From Lathyrus oleraceus (taxonomy: Eukaryota > Streptophyta > Magnoliopsida > Fabales > Fabaceae): a DNA stretch of 64,000 nt. Shown here piece by piece: positions 1 to 13,098 of this stretch. The stretch's first letter is position 1. Each line of letters opens with the position of its first letter. Below the pieces are notes generated by a model, which was given only the letters and a program-made list of their open reading frames with translations, ran no database searches and had not been told where the DNA came from. The DNA lies in assembly GCF_024323335.1 (NCBI RefSeq), contig NC_066581.1, forward strand, positions 177,809,330 to 177,873,329, written 5' to 3'. The position numbers were made by a program, and so were the translations under genes.

Positions 1-1551
1 ATAATCTTCTTAGCATCTTTCAATGAGGACATGGGTGCCCCAACTCTCTTTTCAACAGCAATAGACAAGGCTTGGAATGGAGGTAACAGCTCCCACCTCA
101 TGGATCCATGGCCTTCCCAATAAGCAACTGTAGGTCGGGTGGATGTCCATTACTTGAAAAGTAATTTGAAAATCACTCGGACCTATCTTAACTGGAAGGT
201 CCATTTCACCAATAACTGTTTTACGTGAACCGTCAAAAGCTTTGACGATTACACCAATATACCTCATAGGCGCTCCTTGATATGATAACTTTGACTGAGT
301 TAACTTCGGCAGCAAATTCAGTGATGACCCGGTGTCAACAAGCACATTTGACAAAGCATCCTCTTTGCAATTCATAGAAATGTGCAAAGCCAGATTATGA
401 TTTCTACCCTCCTCAGGGAGTTCTTTACCACAAAAGCTAAGGTTATTGCAAGAAGTGATGTTAGCCACAATATGATCGAACTGATCCACCGTAACATCAT
501 GTTCTATAAACGCTTGTTCTAGAACCCTCTGCAGTGCTTCTCTACGCGCTTCAGAATTCATCAGCAGAGACTACACTGAGATCTTTGAGGGGGTTTGGAG
601 CAGTTGCTCCACCACATTAAACTCGCTCTTCTTAATCATACGAAGTACCTCATCATCATCATTAGCTTTCAAATCACTGGATTCACCAAACTTACCCTTT
701 GAAGCACCAATTGGATCTACCACAGGCACTTCCACCTTCTTACTAACAATTGATTCCTCTTTATCCTTTGGGAACACTGTCCCAAACACACGACCATTAT
801 GGGTCACCTTGGTAATATCAACAATGCTCACCACCGAGTTAGTCGTAGGCAATGGGATCTCTTGACCATCTTATAAAATCGTAGCATTATACTGATATGA
901 CACAACTTTATCAGATGAATACGGGACTGGGCCCGCTAACCGTATTACCAAAGGCGATACTGATTTGTTGTTATTGTTGTTACTGTTGTCATACTGGATT
1001 ACCAATCTCTCTGGTTGCTTGAAAACAGGCACTATGAAATTTACATCGTCACCTAAGTGACAGAATTGAAAATTTTGAATCATGCCTTCATCCATCAACC
1101 GTTGGATGTCCCTTTTCACAACAAAACAACCCATTGGGTTAACACTACAGATAACACAACCGTCATGGTCATGTTTACAATCACTCACTAGACAAATATC
1201 CTTATGCGTCTACACCAAGGATCTTCAGGTGAGGCGCACATCATAGATCTTATACTCATCAGGACAATCGTCCACCACATTCATAGAAGAGTTCCCATAA
1301 GCGGGCAATGGATTTTCTTTCACATTCGGCGCACGGTCCTCAAAGGACACCATTCCACTTTTCATCAGCTTTTGAACCTCATACTTGAGTGAATAGCAAT
1401 TTTCAATGTCGTGTCCAGGTGCTCCTTGATGAAAAGCACAACGGAGTTCAGGTTTATACCACGAAGGAAGTGGTTCCGGAATTTGTGGAGGGTTTCTTAC
1501 TTGAAGTAGGTTCTTGAGAACCAAAGATGGATACAATTCTACATAAGACAT
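1..1551 (-). pseudogene. Ogre gag C-terminal part plus aspartic protease, degenerate
   Basis: This frame starts near 1551 with the gag zinc-knuckle segment (Cys-Ala-Phe-His ... Gly-His-Asp-Ile-Glu-Asn-Cys, around 1410-1450) and runs through the gag-protease linker into a retroviral-type aspartic protease. The catalytic motif Asp-Thr-Gly-Ser-Ser lies near 320-335, and the flap and C-terminal region end in Leu-Leu-Gly-Arg-Pro-Trp near 105-120. In-frame stops interrupt it at 1225-1227, about 1195, 871-873 and 571-573. Near position 50 the frame changes, and matching Ogre sequence continues in another frame to the window edge. The protease would cleave Gag-Pol during particle assembly in the cytoplasm. 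Here it could only be made as a fragment. The Asp-Thr-Gly core is intact, so decay elsewhere disabled the element. Confidence 0.85.
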
Positions 1552-2929
1552 AGGAATCGGGTCGAAAGAGACCTTCTTCCTCTTGAGGTTTTGTTGATTA
1601 TATTGTTGTTGTTGTAGGTGTTTGTTCGTTGTTGTGGTTGTTGTTGTTGACGTTGTTGTTGTTGAACTGGTGTTGATTGATGATTAGAAAATACAGGGAT
1701 AACTGAAGATACTTGATGATGATGTTGACGGGGTGGTTGATTCCTTCTGATCTGAGGCCTCCTCTTCCTCCTGCTGGTTACTGCATTAGCTTCATTTTCC
1801 TTTTTCTTCCCAAAATTGCTGCCATATCTCTTACTCGACGATGCTTCATCTTTTGACAAACGTCCTTCTCGGACTCCTTCTTCAAGCCTCATCCACATAT
1901 TTACCATTTTGGTAAAGTCACTGGGGGCACTAGCAATTATTCGTTCATAATAAAATGAACTCAGGGTTTTCAGAAAGATTTTTGTCATCTCTTTTTCCTC
2001 CAAGGGAGGAGTGATTTGGGCAGCCAATTCCCTCAATCTTTGCGCATACTCTTTAAATGTCTCCTTGTCTTTCTGAGACATAGACTTCAGCTGGTCTCTA
2101 TCAGGCGCCATGTCCACATTATACTTTTACTGTTTGACAAAAGCCTCTCCCAAGTCATTCAAAGTGCGAATGCTCGCACTGTCCAATCCCATATACCATC
2201 TTAGCGCAACACCGGTCAGTCTGTCTTGGAAATAGTGAATCAGCAGTTGATCATTGTCAGTCTGAAGAGACATCTTGCGAGCATACATCACTAGATGACT
2301 AAGAGGACAAGTGTTCCCTTTGTACTTTTCAAAGCCAGGCACTTTGAACATCACGGGATCTTGACGTTAGGCACTACACACAACTCAGCAGCACTCTTCC
2401 CAAACAAATCCTTACCCCTTAGCATTTTCAATTCCTTGCGCAGCTCAAGAAACTTATCCTTCATCTCGTCCATTTTCTCATAAACATCCTGACCCTCAGA
2501 CGCCTCAGAGTGATAAAAGGTGTCTTCTACACGAGGTAAGGTGTGCATAACGGGAGGTGGCACAAACATGACCGGGCTAGATGCCGGCATGGAAGCAAAG
2601 GTAGGCGTAAAGCCTTCGAGCATTAAGTTGGACAGAATTTCCCACTGGAAACCGGAAGGCATAGTGGGCTAGAAATGAGCGGTAGCATCAGACATGGTAG
2701 AGGTAGCCACCTCTGAAATAACAGTCCTCGGAGGAGGAGTTGCAGGTGTTGGAGAAGCTTGACTATGAGCAGCCAACACTGACTCCATCATGGCAGTCAG
2801 GCGGGCGTTCTCGTCCTTCAGCTCTCTGTTCTCTTGCTCCAAATGCTCCATAATCTTTAGACGATTGGTTCGGGTATTATACCGATGAGTCAACTTGGCT
2901 GAAGCACAAAAGAAACACCAATGAGACAT
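1539..2929 (-). pseudogene. Ogre gag, N-terminal and capsid part, degenerate
   Basis: Gag is the structural protein that packages the element RNA. The reading starts at ATG 2929. It opens with a short segment containing a coiled-coil-like Glu/Lys/Leu stretch, then a Pro/Thr-rich linker, then the capsid-like region (motifs RWYMGLD near 2190 and KTLSSFYYERI near 1955). It ends in a Gln/Asn-rich tract (about 1590-1680) encoded by CAA/AAC repeats. Defects: in-frame stop at 2669-2671; a one-base frameshift at about 2351-2354; in-frame stop at 2127-2129; another frameshift near 1540-1570 before the zinc-knuckle segment. The family assignment rests on the typical Tat/Ogre gag pattern and on the protease following in the same orientation. 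Confidence 0.85.
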
Positions 2930-3161
2930 CTGGCGATAAGGAAACCTGCTTATGCAAATGGTGCATGAAATGCAATGCTTGTTTTATTTTTATTTTAAAG
3001 GAACTTACTATATCATTTGCAAATATGTATATATTTAACAATAATTGCAATAATTTGATATGACCATAAAAAACTCTTTTTATTTATATAATTGGAAGGA
3101 TTACACTGAGTATAATTTCAGAAACCAAATAAAAAAACAAGAGAAAAAGAGACTAGTCATC
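2930..3161 (-). other. AT-rich spacer between Ogre ORF1 and gag
   Basis: This AT-rich stretch lies between the ORF1 stop (3162-3164) and the gag ATG (2929). No ORF or clear signal is seen. It fits the non-coding ORF1-gag gap of Ogre elements. Confidence 0.6.
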
Positions 3162-4667
3162 CTAAGGATCCCTAACAACAATGTCAGAAGATCTGGCTGA
3201 AGGCGTGTACTTCCTTCGGATGCGTCGAATCTCGGTCTCAAAAGAAGCCTTCATCTGAGTCTTCTCGTGGACAAGCTAATCAACAATCTTCTTCCAAGCA
3301 ACAAAAGGCTGAGGTATGCTAGAGAAAGATGAAACATTCGGCTCTCTCTGTCTTTTTGTCACTCAGTCTTCAAGTAGCTCAATAAGTGCATCTTTTTCCT
3401 TAGACTCCAACTGTAACTCTTCATGCTTCTTGCTTAAAGCACGGAAACGCTCTTCCCACATATCTTTCTCTTGCTTCATCTTGGCGAGTGCGTCTTCCAA
3501 CTCCTCTACATCTTGGTTAGGGAGAGTTAATGGCTCAACCACAATCATAGACATAGGTCTTTCACAAGGATAAGGCATATTAAACTACATAGCTCTCTTC
3601 TTCACCCAAAGTGTGTAAGCTTCCAAAGCTACACAATTGCACGGACCAAGCTCGGATCTTCCTTTCCTATGCATATTATGCCAAGCACGCACAATATTCT
3701 GCTTCAAATGTTGGGGATCTTTACCTTCTTGATAGAAAATACCTTCTAACAACATTTTATTAGGTTTGTCTCTCAAGGGGAACCCAAGTTGACGACGAGC
3801 CAAAGCAGGGTTGTAGTTAATTCCTCCTTGTGTACCAATGAGAGGCACATTAGATAATTCACCATAACTATCAATAATCTCCAAACAGCTCAAAGAAGGA
3901 TCATACCAAACTATATCATCATTAGTGAGAGACATAAGTTTCTGAGACCACCGTAGACATTGTTTGTTCTCCACAAAAGCAGGTGTCTGAGGCAAGTGCA
4001 AAATAAACCACTTTGACATAAGAGGAATGCAACAGACAATAGTTCCACCACCCTTAGAATTCCTTAGATGCAAAGAGAAATACATATCACCCAAAAAAGT
4101 AGGCACAGGATTCCCAATCAAGAAAAGTATAATGGCGTTAACATCAACAAAACCGTCAATGTTAGGGAACAAAGTTAATCCATAGATGAGCAACACAAAG
4201 ATAGCTTCAAAAGTGTCCACATTGCTGGCTTAAGAAAAAGCAGTAGCTTCCTTGATGAGGAAATCATATGGAAACCCAAAAAACCCTCCTATCTTCACCC
4301 AATGAGGCTCTATCTCATACTTTTTCAAGTGAAGAGCTTCAGCAATAAGATTAGATTGGGGAATCTCCTCCAATCCACTAAAAGGTACTCTACTAAAAAT
4401 AGGTATCCCCAAAATATGAGAATACTCCTCAAAGGTAGGCACAAGCTGATAATCTGGGAAAGTAAACCAATGGTAGAGAGGATCATAGAACTGCACTAGT
4501 ACACTCAAGAGTCCTTCAACCATATTAGCAGACAATATAGATAGAAGTTTCCCATGACGTTGTTTGAAGTCCAAGGGATCTAATACAAAAGATGCTAGAT
4601 TCCTTAACTCTTTCAAGTTGAGACATCTTAAACTGTACTTTTTAGTGTTCCTTCGTCCATAATCCAT
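3162..4667 (-). pseudogene. Ogre ORF1 protein, degenerate
   Basis: ORF1 is the extra gene that sets Ogre elements apart from other Ty3/gypsy elements; its function is unknown. One frame of about 500 codons runs from ATG 4667 to TAG 3162-3164, broken by in-frame stops at 4230-4232, 3585-3587 and 3363-3365 and at least one more downstream. The N-terminal two thirds resemble the plant mobile domain (aminotransferase-like) fold found in several plant transposons: motifs HWFTFPDYQLVPTFEEYSHILG near 4430-4490 (given here as family-type residues) and GGTIVCCIPLMSKWF near 4010-4050. The C-terminal part (about 3365-3520) is rich in Glu, Lys and Leu in a heptad-like pattern and looks like a coiled coil. 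The domain assignment is from memory of the family. Confidence 0.8.
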
Positions 4668-5515
4668 GGTCTGAAAATATTTGCAAATAATACCTCAGTT
4701 CCATGAAATTTTCGTGTGATGAATGTTATGATGCGCATGAATGCGTGAATGCAACAATCACAAATAAGGGATCACACACAAGGAAAGCAAACACAGGTCA
4801 AGGGATGAATCAAGTCATTGTCAAGATCAATCATCCATTTTGGTGGATTATGGTTTACACCTTATCAACACCCAAGTTCCATTGATATTGACAAGACTTG
4901 ATTGGATCAACCAAGAATCATGGGTTTGTTGTGAGTCACGAGCATGGAGCCTGGGTAAGAACCATCCCAAAGGAGTGAACTAAGCATAAAAACCTATAGA
5001 TCATGTTCTAAAAAGTTCCCAGAGTATTGATTCCATCTATCGAATATTACAGGTTAAGATGACTGATTCATCGACCCATAATATTCTCAAGAGAAACTCG
5101 TCTGACTGTAGTATCACGTAACAACTGTTATCAAGTATACACTTGAACAGTCTCGACACTACGTCCTAAATAGGCCAAGAGGGGGTAAATGTTCTACGGT
5201 GGTCAGCTTCTCGGACCCAAATTAGAGATAGTAATGCCTAACCATAAATCCTTGTGTGACATTTCCAAATCCAAACGAGTCTCCGCTGAGCAGGTGGATC
5301 TCAAGCCAACTTGTTAAGGACTACTCCACACAAGTCGAACATGACTATACCATCCTCCTATCTTAATTGCACTCAAGTTCGGGTTAGAACTTATCTCACC
5401 ACTCAAAGATCACCAAGCACAACAAGCAGATTATATCACACATACATATGTACAAACATCACATATATACAATTATATACACACAAAAAAGTAGGCTAAA
5501 CCCACTTGTGACTAC
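4668..5515 (-). other. Ogre 5' untranslated leader
   Basis: About 850 bases between the primer site and the ORF1 start. No ORF of note and no internal repeat was found. It should contain packaging signals, but none can be recognised by eye. Confidence 0.65.
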
Positions 5516-5533
5516 TCCCAAGCAAAGTCGCCA
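5516..5533 (-). promoter_or_regulatory. Primer-binding site, tRNA-Arg type
   Basis: The minus strand reads TGGCGACTTTGCTTGGGA. The first bases match the complement of a plant tRNA-Arg 3' end (...AGTCG plus CCA), as known for Ogre. It begins 7 bases after the inferred LTR end at 5541. Two or three mismatches to the ideal site fit decay. Confidence 0.8.
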
Positions 5534-5540
5534 CTTAATT

Positions 5541-8500
5541 TCTAGTGATAAATTCATGATCATCAAGCTATGGATCAACAAGACATCGATAAAACCAGAG
5601 TCGCTACCGCGTTTTTATTGTTTCCAAGGGAAAAGGGAAAAGTACGAACAAAACTCAAAAGTAAGAAGTTTTCAAATCAAAACTAATAAAATGTCAGAGA
5701 TTACAGGTAAGGGGATTGGTTACACAGAGGGAAGGTGTTAGCACCCAAAGTATCCTAGGTACTCCTAGGGAGCCCTTTTTTGTGTGCATATGTACATTAA
5801 TGGTCAAAGACCACACAAGAAAACAAAATATACACAAGCAAGATATATCATACAATATGGTCCAAGTGGACAAAGTGAAAATGACATTAACATAAACAAT
5901 TAGAATGGTATGAATAATGGCAAATGAATAAAGACTAAAGTTAAATTTCATTAAAGTAAATGGCTTGAAATTAAATGTTAGTTGTTAATGAGTTAGAAGT
6001 TAGTATTGTTTTGCTTTTGCTTTTTTCTAAGTCATTCTTTGGAGAACACTCAACCCACTTATCACAAGCATGAATCCTTGAACCAAGACATCTTCCAAAG
6101 GAAGGAAAAAAGACCAAGTTTACACACAATACCATGAAAGAGGGGAGACTTACAATCTCACTAACTAGAATGATATTCCTTTTGTGTCACAATTTTAACA
6201 CTATGTTAAACAATCGTAATTGGACTTATGTAGAAGTCACAACTATTTGAGGTCGAGAAATAGAATTTTGGTGTTAATGCATGTTAGAGACATAGTATAA
6301 TGGACTATGCTCATGAAACATACCACACACAAAAAGAATATGCCAAAGAGGTGGCCTAATCTCATCCATAATTATGTTTGTTTTTCAATCAACTAGCCTT
6401 AGGACTTTGAGATATCATAGGCCAAATGAGATGAATGCATAAAGAAGGGGAATGAGATGAAGAGGGAGGGGAATGGATCAAATCTCAAATTGGTCAAAGG
6501 AGGACTTTTACCAAATTAATATCATCCATTCATTTTGGGAGATGGAATGTACATTCCATCAATCCCCTAAATCCAATGATATTAACTTGACAAAGTCAAA
6601 TCAACCTTGACCAAGGCCCAACAACAAGAGTCTAACTCATACAAGTCATCCGAATTGGTCAACTCAGTTAATTGGAATTTATTCAAATTAAAAATACCAG
6701 AATAATGCATTTAAATTAAATATGGTTTGTCAAATTCCTAAAACCTCATCAAAACACCAAAAAATGGCCATGAGATTTATCATAGGTCAAACAAGGTCAA
6801 AGGACCTTGGAGAAAAAAATTCAGAATTTTTAACGACTTAAAAGTACTTTTAAACAATTAAAAACAATCACAAAATCAATTAAATCATGAAAAGTATTAA
6901 TAATGATCCAAAAGAAATTTAATTCAAAATATAAAAGAGGAAATTTTTTGAAATTTTTTGGTGAAACTCTCACATTTTTTGGATCAATATTAAAATTAAT
7001 ATGAATTAATGAAAATAAAAGGATTAAAACAAAAATATGAAAATATGAAAATACGTGAGCCACTTGATCTTCCTCATTAATTGAGGTGGCAGATCAAGTG
7101 GCTTAAATCGTGCATTCCACCAAACACACGAGTCAGCACGTTGCAAGGATGGTAATCACAATGGGCGCTCAGGATTAAAACATTTTGGACGGATCATGTG
7201 GTTGGGAGACGTACCAATGCACCGTCGGAGCCAAAGCTTCGGTCTTCTTCTTCGGTGGACCTCATCGGACTGGTCCACCCTCAACCATCACCAAAATAAA
7301 AAAGGAGGATATGATCTGAAAGAAAAAATGGCGTAGATCACAAATCTGACCTCAATTTTAACTAACTCCAAATAAATAAAAAGATATGAGGAGTTGAATT
7401 TTGAGGTGTGTCAACTAGGTTTCTTCGATTTGACCTCTAAGCAACTCAATCTTCTTGCCTACATTGGTAGGACTTCAGACAACCAAAGATTCAAGAGAAT
7501 TGAGTAGAATTGAGTGAGAATCAAAGAGATGAAGTTTTCTAAAAATTACCTTCAATGTTATGCAGAACTTGATGTTGCTTGCTTCAAACACGATCTGATC
7601 ACGCTTCAGAAGCTAGCATGAAGTGATTGGCAAGTTTGCAAGGTTGTGGATCCTAGAGTTCTTGAATCTCCAACAGTTGAGATTCAAACTCAAATTTCAA
7701 ATTGAAATTTATCAGGTTTTCCTTTAGAATGAGAGGGTTTAAATTGGGGGGCAAAGATGGCGCGCAAGGTGTGGTTCAAATGAGCTCAGAAGCCTTCTAT
7801 TTATAGCCAATTGAAGTGTTATTTGCACACTTGAAAATCTGTCCAAAATTGGCAATGTGAATGGCACGAGTGCATGGGCATGTACACGCCTATGAGGCAA
7901 TGCATTAAGGTCCAAAATCACTCATGTTGAAGTTTGAATGAAGCTTGAATGGCAAGGCAATGTGAACTGAAGTTTTGTACATTTTATTCTTTCCAATGAT
8001 GCAACTCTGTTAAAGTCATGCGTAGACCTATAAAACTTCATCCAAAATGCATGAACTTGGGTTCTTTGGAAAGCTTTGATCAAGGGGAACAAGTTTGATG
8101 TTGAAGACTTTTTTATTTGGAGCTTGGAACATGGAGAATTTTGAGGTGGAAGTTTGGAAATTTCAACATGTTGAAAACTTTTCTAAGTGTCAAGCCATAT
8201 ATCTCAATATTCCACCTTACTTAACTTTTTATGTGAGCTTCAAATGAGAAAAGTGTCTTTATCAAAGTTGTATCTATTTCAAAATCCTTCAAAATGGTCA
8301 CCAATTTCATGTCAGTTGGATTTAGAATGATAGAGTTAGGCATTTTTGAAGTTGGGAAAATCACTTGTTCAATGGTATAGGTCAAAAATGACCTATAATG
8401 TAACCTCATATTACATGCTCATAAAAGTTGAATTAGCTCCCACTCCAAACAAAGTTGAAGTAGACATGTTGAATTTGATTGTGAAACTTGGAAATATTTC

Positions 8501-9316
8501 ATATCATAAGAAATGAGCAAGTTATGGCCTTGGGGAGTTGACTTTCAAATTAGGGTTTAGACAAAATGACCTATAATGTTTCAACATAGAAAATGATTTT
8601 CCAAGCCAAACTAGCTCTATGTCTAAACATGAAAGTTTTTTGGAATGTCATTTAGAGTAACTTTTCTCTTGGAATAATTTTCATGTGGTGAAAATTGTAG
8701 GAGATAGGGTCTAGGGAAACCCAGTTTTGATTAGATGAATTCATCTGGCCAACCACCATCAACCGACTTGCTAACCTTGAATTCTCTTGACTTTCTTGGC
8801 TCATGGTAGATCATATATGCATAAAATTATGAATTTTGAAGTGTACCTTGATAAATTTGATCAATTGGTGAGATAGTTTATTGGAGAACTTACTTAAGAT
8901 ACCCAGTCAAACTAGGGTTTCCAAGGCAAATCACCCTCAAACTCTTGAAGGATGCTTGATCAATATGACATGTAGAGGTCATTGGTACTCATGTATTATG
9001 CTTGTAACCATTCTTGGATCAATCCATGGTTGTGCTCTTTGGTCGTGAGAGTCTCAAACCCTAGATGTGAACTTGATAGATCAATGGAGATCATGCCCTA
9101 CCTACAAAAGAGTTAGGCAAATGCAAAGACATATTTTTGTATTTTGGTTAGTAAAATAATGATATACAAGTATGATATAATCACATAGTGCTTGGTGATC
9201 TCTCCCAAACAAACCCAATGAAAAATGGGTAAGGAGGATGCCAAGGTATGATCCCAATGCTAATGCTTATGATGAAATTGCATGAGGGATCTTAGGGTCA
9301 AAATTGGGGTCTTACA
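5541..9316 (-). mobile_element. 5' LTR of the left Ogre element
   Basis: The minus strand starts TGTAAGACCCCAATTTTGACC at 9316 and ends ...ATGAATTTATCACTAGA at 5541, a decayed form of the canonical ...ACCGCTACA. The U3 TATA box is at 7797-7805. Compared with the LTR at 27884-32263, about 0.9 kb is missing at 5792-5795. The flanking sequences meet there at a shared GTAC, and the lost part includes the conserved hairpin module. The AGTA-loop hairpin (5754-5769) and the U5 primer-like site (5595-5606) are kept. Open frames inside it are chance. Confidence 0.9.
7797..7805 (-). promoter_or_regulatory. LTR TATA box
   Basis: TATAAATAG on the minus strand, followed downstream by the GCGCGCC-type leader start seen in sister LTRs. 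It is at the same place in the LTR as the boxes at 29399 and 53958. Confidence 0.75.
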
Positions 9317-12300
9317 AGGGGGTTGGTTACACAGAGGGAAGGTGTTAGCACCCAAAGTGTCATAGGTACTCCTAGGGAGCCATTTTTTATAGGTGCATGT
9401 GTTTTTGGTATAAAAGATGTTTGATGAAAATAGAGAGTGGGGATGAGAAAAGAATTCATTGATTATATTTTTGTGTTTGACAAGACCTTCGGTCTTATGC
9501 ATACGTACCAACATAAAAATGAGGGATCAAAACCTCGTAGTTTGTGGTAAAAATTTCAAAGTTGGTGAATTGCTTTTAACAAAAGTTTAAATGAAAAGGC
9601 ACAAAGAGCCAAAATTTTGAATGAGGTTGTTAGTTCATTTTGTCTTTTGAAATTTAAGTCAATATGGTTAAGTTTATTTAAAAATTTGATTTAAGAAAAA
9701 GTTTCAAAATTCAATGGCATAAAGTCAAAGTTTCTAATCATTAAAACAAAGTCTAAGTTTGAAATCACAAGCCAAGAAAGTTTTGAAAAGGGGGATAGAT
9801 TTTGAAATTTAAGAAGTGGGAGGAGATGAAGAGGTTATCCTAAGCACAAATTTAAAAGTTAAGAGTTGAAAAGATCTGACAAATGGGATGCAATCCAACA
9901 GATAAGAATGTCATATAGAAACCCATTTTCCCTTGGACTTTAATCAAGCAATGATCAATAAACAATGAGCAATATCTAGACATCATGAAGATCAAGGCAT
10001 CAAATAAATATATCCACATCCAAGCAAGCAATTCCCATAGTTAGCAGTCTTCTTTATCTTCTCATGTATCAAATGAAATATTCCTTGATACACTCAGAAC
10101 AAAGCATCATACACAAGATGAAAATAACAATTAAGCACAAAGACAGAGTAGCCGATGAATTCAAACAATATCCAGGGCTTGTATTAGATGAAGGCTTAGT
10201 TGAAGATAGCTCAGTCTCAAGATGTTAGCATTGGCCAAGTCCTTATTGCACAGCGAATGTTGCCTAATCCTAAGTCCAAAAAGTTCAAATCAAGATCAAC
10301 AGTCCACCAGATGTTTTTTAGTGTTTTTGTTTTTATTAAGTATTTTAAGGTCCTAAGGCCACAAACAAAATCAAAACACACAAACTAATATGTATAATCA
10401 CAAAATATGGCTCAAGTGAGCAAAGTGAAAATGACATAAACATAAATAACTTATATGAAATGTAAATGGCAATGAATGATAAATGACTAAAATTTAAATT
10501 GCATCAAGTAAATGACTTGAAAGTAAAGCAATGTTAACAAGAGTTAGTCAAATGTTAGTCAAAAGTTAGGCAAGTGTTAGTGGTAATTTTTAATTGATTA
10601 AGTCATTCTTTGGAGATCACTCAACCATTCATTCACAAGTATGAATCCTTACACCAAAACATCTTCCATGAGGAGGGCTCCAACTTAGATAATTCAACAA
10701 GTATGCCACTAGCTCTCGTGAAAGGAAAAAAGGTCAAGTGTCTACACAATACCATGAACAATTGGAGATTTACAATCTCACTTACTAGAATGCTATGCCT
10801 TGAGGGTCAAATTTATCTGAGATTGGAAAATATAAATTTCGGTGTTAATCCATGTTAGAGATTTGGTATGAAGAACCAAACTCCTAAAACATACCACACA
10901 CTAAAAGAAAAGATCAAGAGGGATGGACCTATCTCAATCATACTTGTATTGATTCATCTGACACAAGCTCATTGATGAACCAATTAGCCTTTAGACATTA
11001 GAGATTTCATTGAGGGAATGAGGAAGAATAGGGATGACGATGAAGAGGGAGGGGAAGATAGTAACACAAATTGACCAAGGGAGTAATTTCATCAAACCAA
11101 AACCATTCATTCATTTTGGGAGATGAAATGTACATTTCATCAATCCCCTAAATCCAATGGTTTTGATCCAACAAAAGTCAAATCAACCTTGACCAAGGCC
11201 CAAACAGAAAGTCAAACATCACAAGATCATAAAAATGGCTCAACAACATTTTTAAACATTTAATCAATTAAAAATCAATTAAAAGATGAATTAAAATGCA
11301 TTTTTATTTGGTCAAAACCTAAAATCCCTTCAAACCACCAAATAAATGGCCAAGGGATTTATCCTAGGTTAAACAAGGTCAAAGGACCTTAGAAAAAATA
11401 TTTCATGAGTTTTGAAAAGTCAGAGGTATTTTTAAACAATTAAAAATATGCATAAAAACATTTAATTTATGAAAAATATCAAAATTAATCCAAAAAATAA
11501 TTTTAATTGAAAATAAGAAAGAAAAAATATTTAACGATTTTTGGTGAAAGTCCCATGTTTTTTGGATTAAAAATGAAATTTCTATGAATTAAACAAAATA
11601 AAGGGATTAAATGAAAATTCATAAAATAAAATTTAATTCAAAAAAACGAGGGCATCAGATCTCCCTCATTAATTGAGGTGAAAGGTCTGATGGCCACACG
11701 CATGCTATCTATGGTGGACTTCAGTCAATGCAACACATGTGTGGTATTTAAAAGGAATGGCTCAAATTAAAACAAATTAACATGATCAGGGTCAAGACGC
11801 ATGCCAACACATCACCGGAGCTAGGGCTCCGGTCTTCTTCTCCGATGGACCTCACCGGACTAGTCCACCATCATCTATCACTAAAATGAAAAACAAGGAC
11901 ATGGATCCAAAGGAAAAATGCCCAGGAGCTCGAATATGGCCTCAATTTTCTTCAATTCCAAGTATATTGAAAGATACAGGGATTTGAATTTTGAGGATCA
12001 TGAATTGAGTTTCTTCGATTTGACCTCAAAGCAACTCAATCTTGTTGCCTACATTGGTAGGAGTTCAGCCAACCAAAAATCAAAGAGAATGGTGAAGAAT
12101 TGAGAGAGAATCGAAGAGAGAAAGTTTCTGAAAAATCACCTTTGATGAGCTTGAATCTTGCTTGATATTGCTTCCAATTGGCCTTGGCTTGACTTCAGAA
12201 GCTTGCTGGAAGCGAATTGGATCAAAGAATGGCTTGGATTCTTAGAGTTTCAACTTCAAAACAGAAGTGAAATTGAAACTCGATTTTCAATTGAAAACTT

Positions 12301-13089
12301 TCAAGTTTATCCTCTAATTGTGAAGGGTGGGGTTGCATGATCAAAGTTTGGGCACGGTGTCCCTAATTATAAGCAGAAGGGGTTGCATTTATAGGATATG
12401 CAATTGATTTCCACACACTTCCATTCAAATGCCAAAAATAGTAATTCTCACTTGCATGGATGCATGGGTGTGTGATATGCCCATGAAATGATGTCAAAAG
12501 GTCCAAAGTTGATCATGAGTGATGATGAAAGTGTGTCATGAAGCCATGCAATTGGAATTGAGAAATGGCAATGAGATTCATCTAAATGGGACCTTAAAGA
12601 AAAGCCATGCGTAAGTCATTCAATCCTTGGCGAAATGAAGTGATTTTGGACTTTTTAGAAAGGTATGATCAAGGGGAACAACTTTAATGTTTAAAACGTT
12701 TCCATTTGAAGCTTGGATCATGATGAATTTTGAGGTAGAAGTTTGGAAAATCAAACATAATTGAAATTTTTCTAAGTACCAAGTCAAATGTTCACTTCTT
12801 CCACCTTAAATAATGTTTGTTATGGGCTTCAAATGTAAAACGTTCCTTCACTAAATTTGTAGTTCAAAACTATTAAATTTGGTCACAAATGTGACCTGAT
12901 TTCGATTTGTCATGAAGGAGTTATGCATTTTAGAAGTTGAAGAAAATTGCTTGTTCAGTGGTAATGGCCCAAAATGACCTATAATGTTTCCTATTGGCAC
13001 ATGCCCTTTCAAGTTGAATTCTAAGTTTCTCAAAGAATAAAAGTTGTATAGGACATCTTGAAATTGATCATGAAAATTGGATAGCCTTC
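9317..13089 (-). mobile_element. Older Ogre LTR, minus strand, unit A, right part missing
   Basis: This is a minus-strand Ogre LTR whose 5' end is at 20609. It is split by the LTR at 13090-19790 and cut at its 3' side by insertion of the left Ogre element at 9316/9317. The R/U5 boxes are visible (conserved hairpin module 9482-9545; decayed AGTA-loop hairpin near 9363-9378). The TATA box (ATTTATA on the plus strand) is at 12387-12393. From about 9583 on it is closely matched by unit B (33775 onward). Short ORFs in it (for example 10200-10388, identical in B at 34392-34580) show no family resemblance. Confidence 0.85.
9482..9545 (-). ncRNA. Conserved LTR hairpin module (copy in older Ogre LTR)
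   Basis: The minus strand holds ACTACG, GGTTTTGAT, a weak inner stem, TACGTA, then the hairpin AAGACC-GAA-GGTCTT (9482-9496). It has the same order of elements as at 31915, 56755 and 61435. It is a candidate structured RNA, not a separate gene. Confidence 0.5.
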
Positions 13090-13098
13090 TGTAAGACC

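Larger units (their letters stand above)
1..9316 (-). mobile_element. Ogre-type Ty3/gypsy retrotransposon, 5' part (continues beyond the left edge)
   Basis: Reading right to left: 5' LTR (9316 to 5541), tRNA-Arg-type primer site (5533-5516), leader, ORF1 (4667-3162), then gag and protease (2929 to about 1). The separate ORF1 upstream of gag is the hallmark of Ogre elements in the Tat lineage; this is family knowledge, while the order is seen in the sequence. Reverse transcriptase, RNase H, integrase and the 3' LTR would lie left of position 1. All reading frames carry stops or frameshifts, so the copy is dead. The element sits inside an older LTR of the same orientation: position 9317 onward is the R/U5 part of another Ogre LTR. 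The five bases after the LTR (AAGGG, 9317-9321) should be the target-site duplication, but its partner is outside the window. Confidence 0.9.

Noticed and set aside
3316..3573. Plus-strand 85-codon Ser-rich ORF
   Set aside because: Antisense shadow of the coiled-coil part of Ogre ORF1.
10200..10858. Small ORFs repeated in both units (also 34392-35050)
   Set aside because: Kept because the DNA is duplicated. They lie in a minus-strand LTR, have no domain, and neighbours are full of stops.
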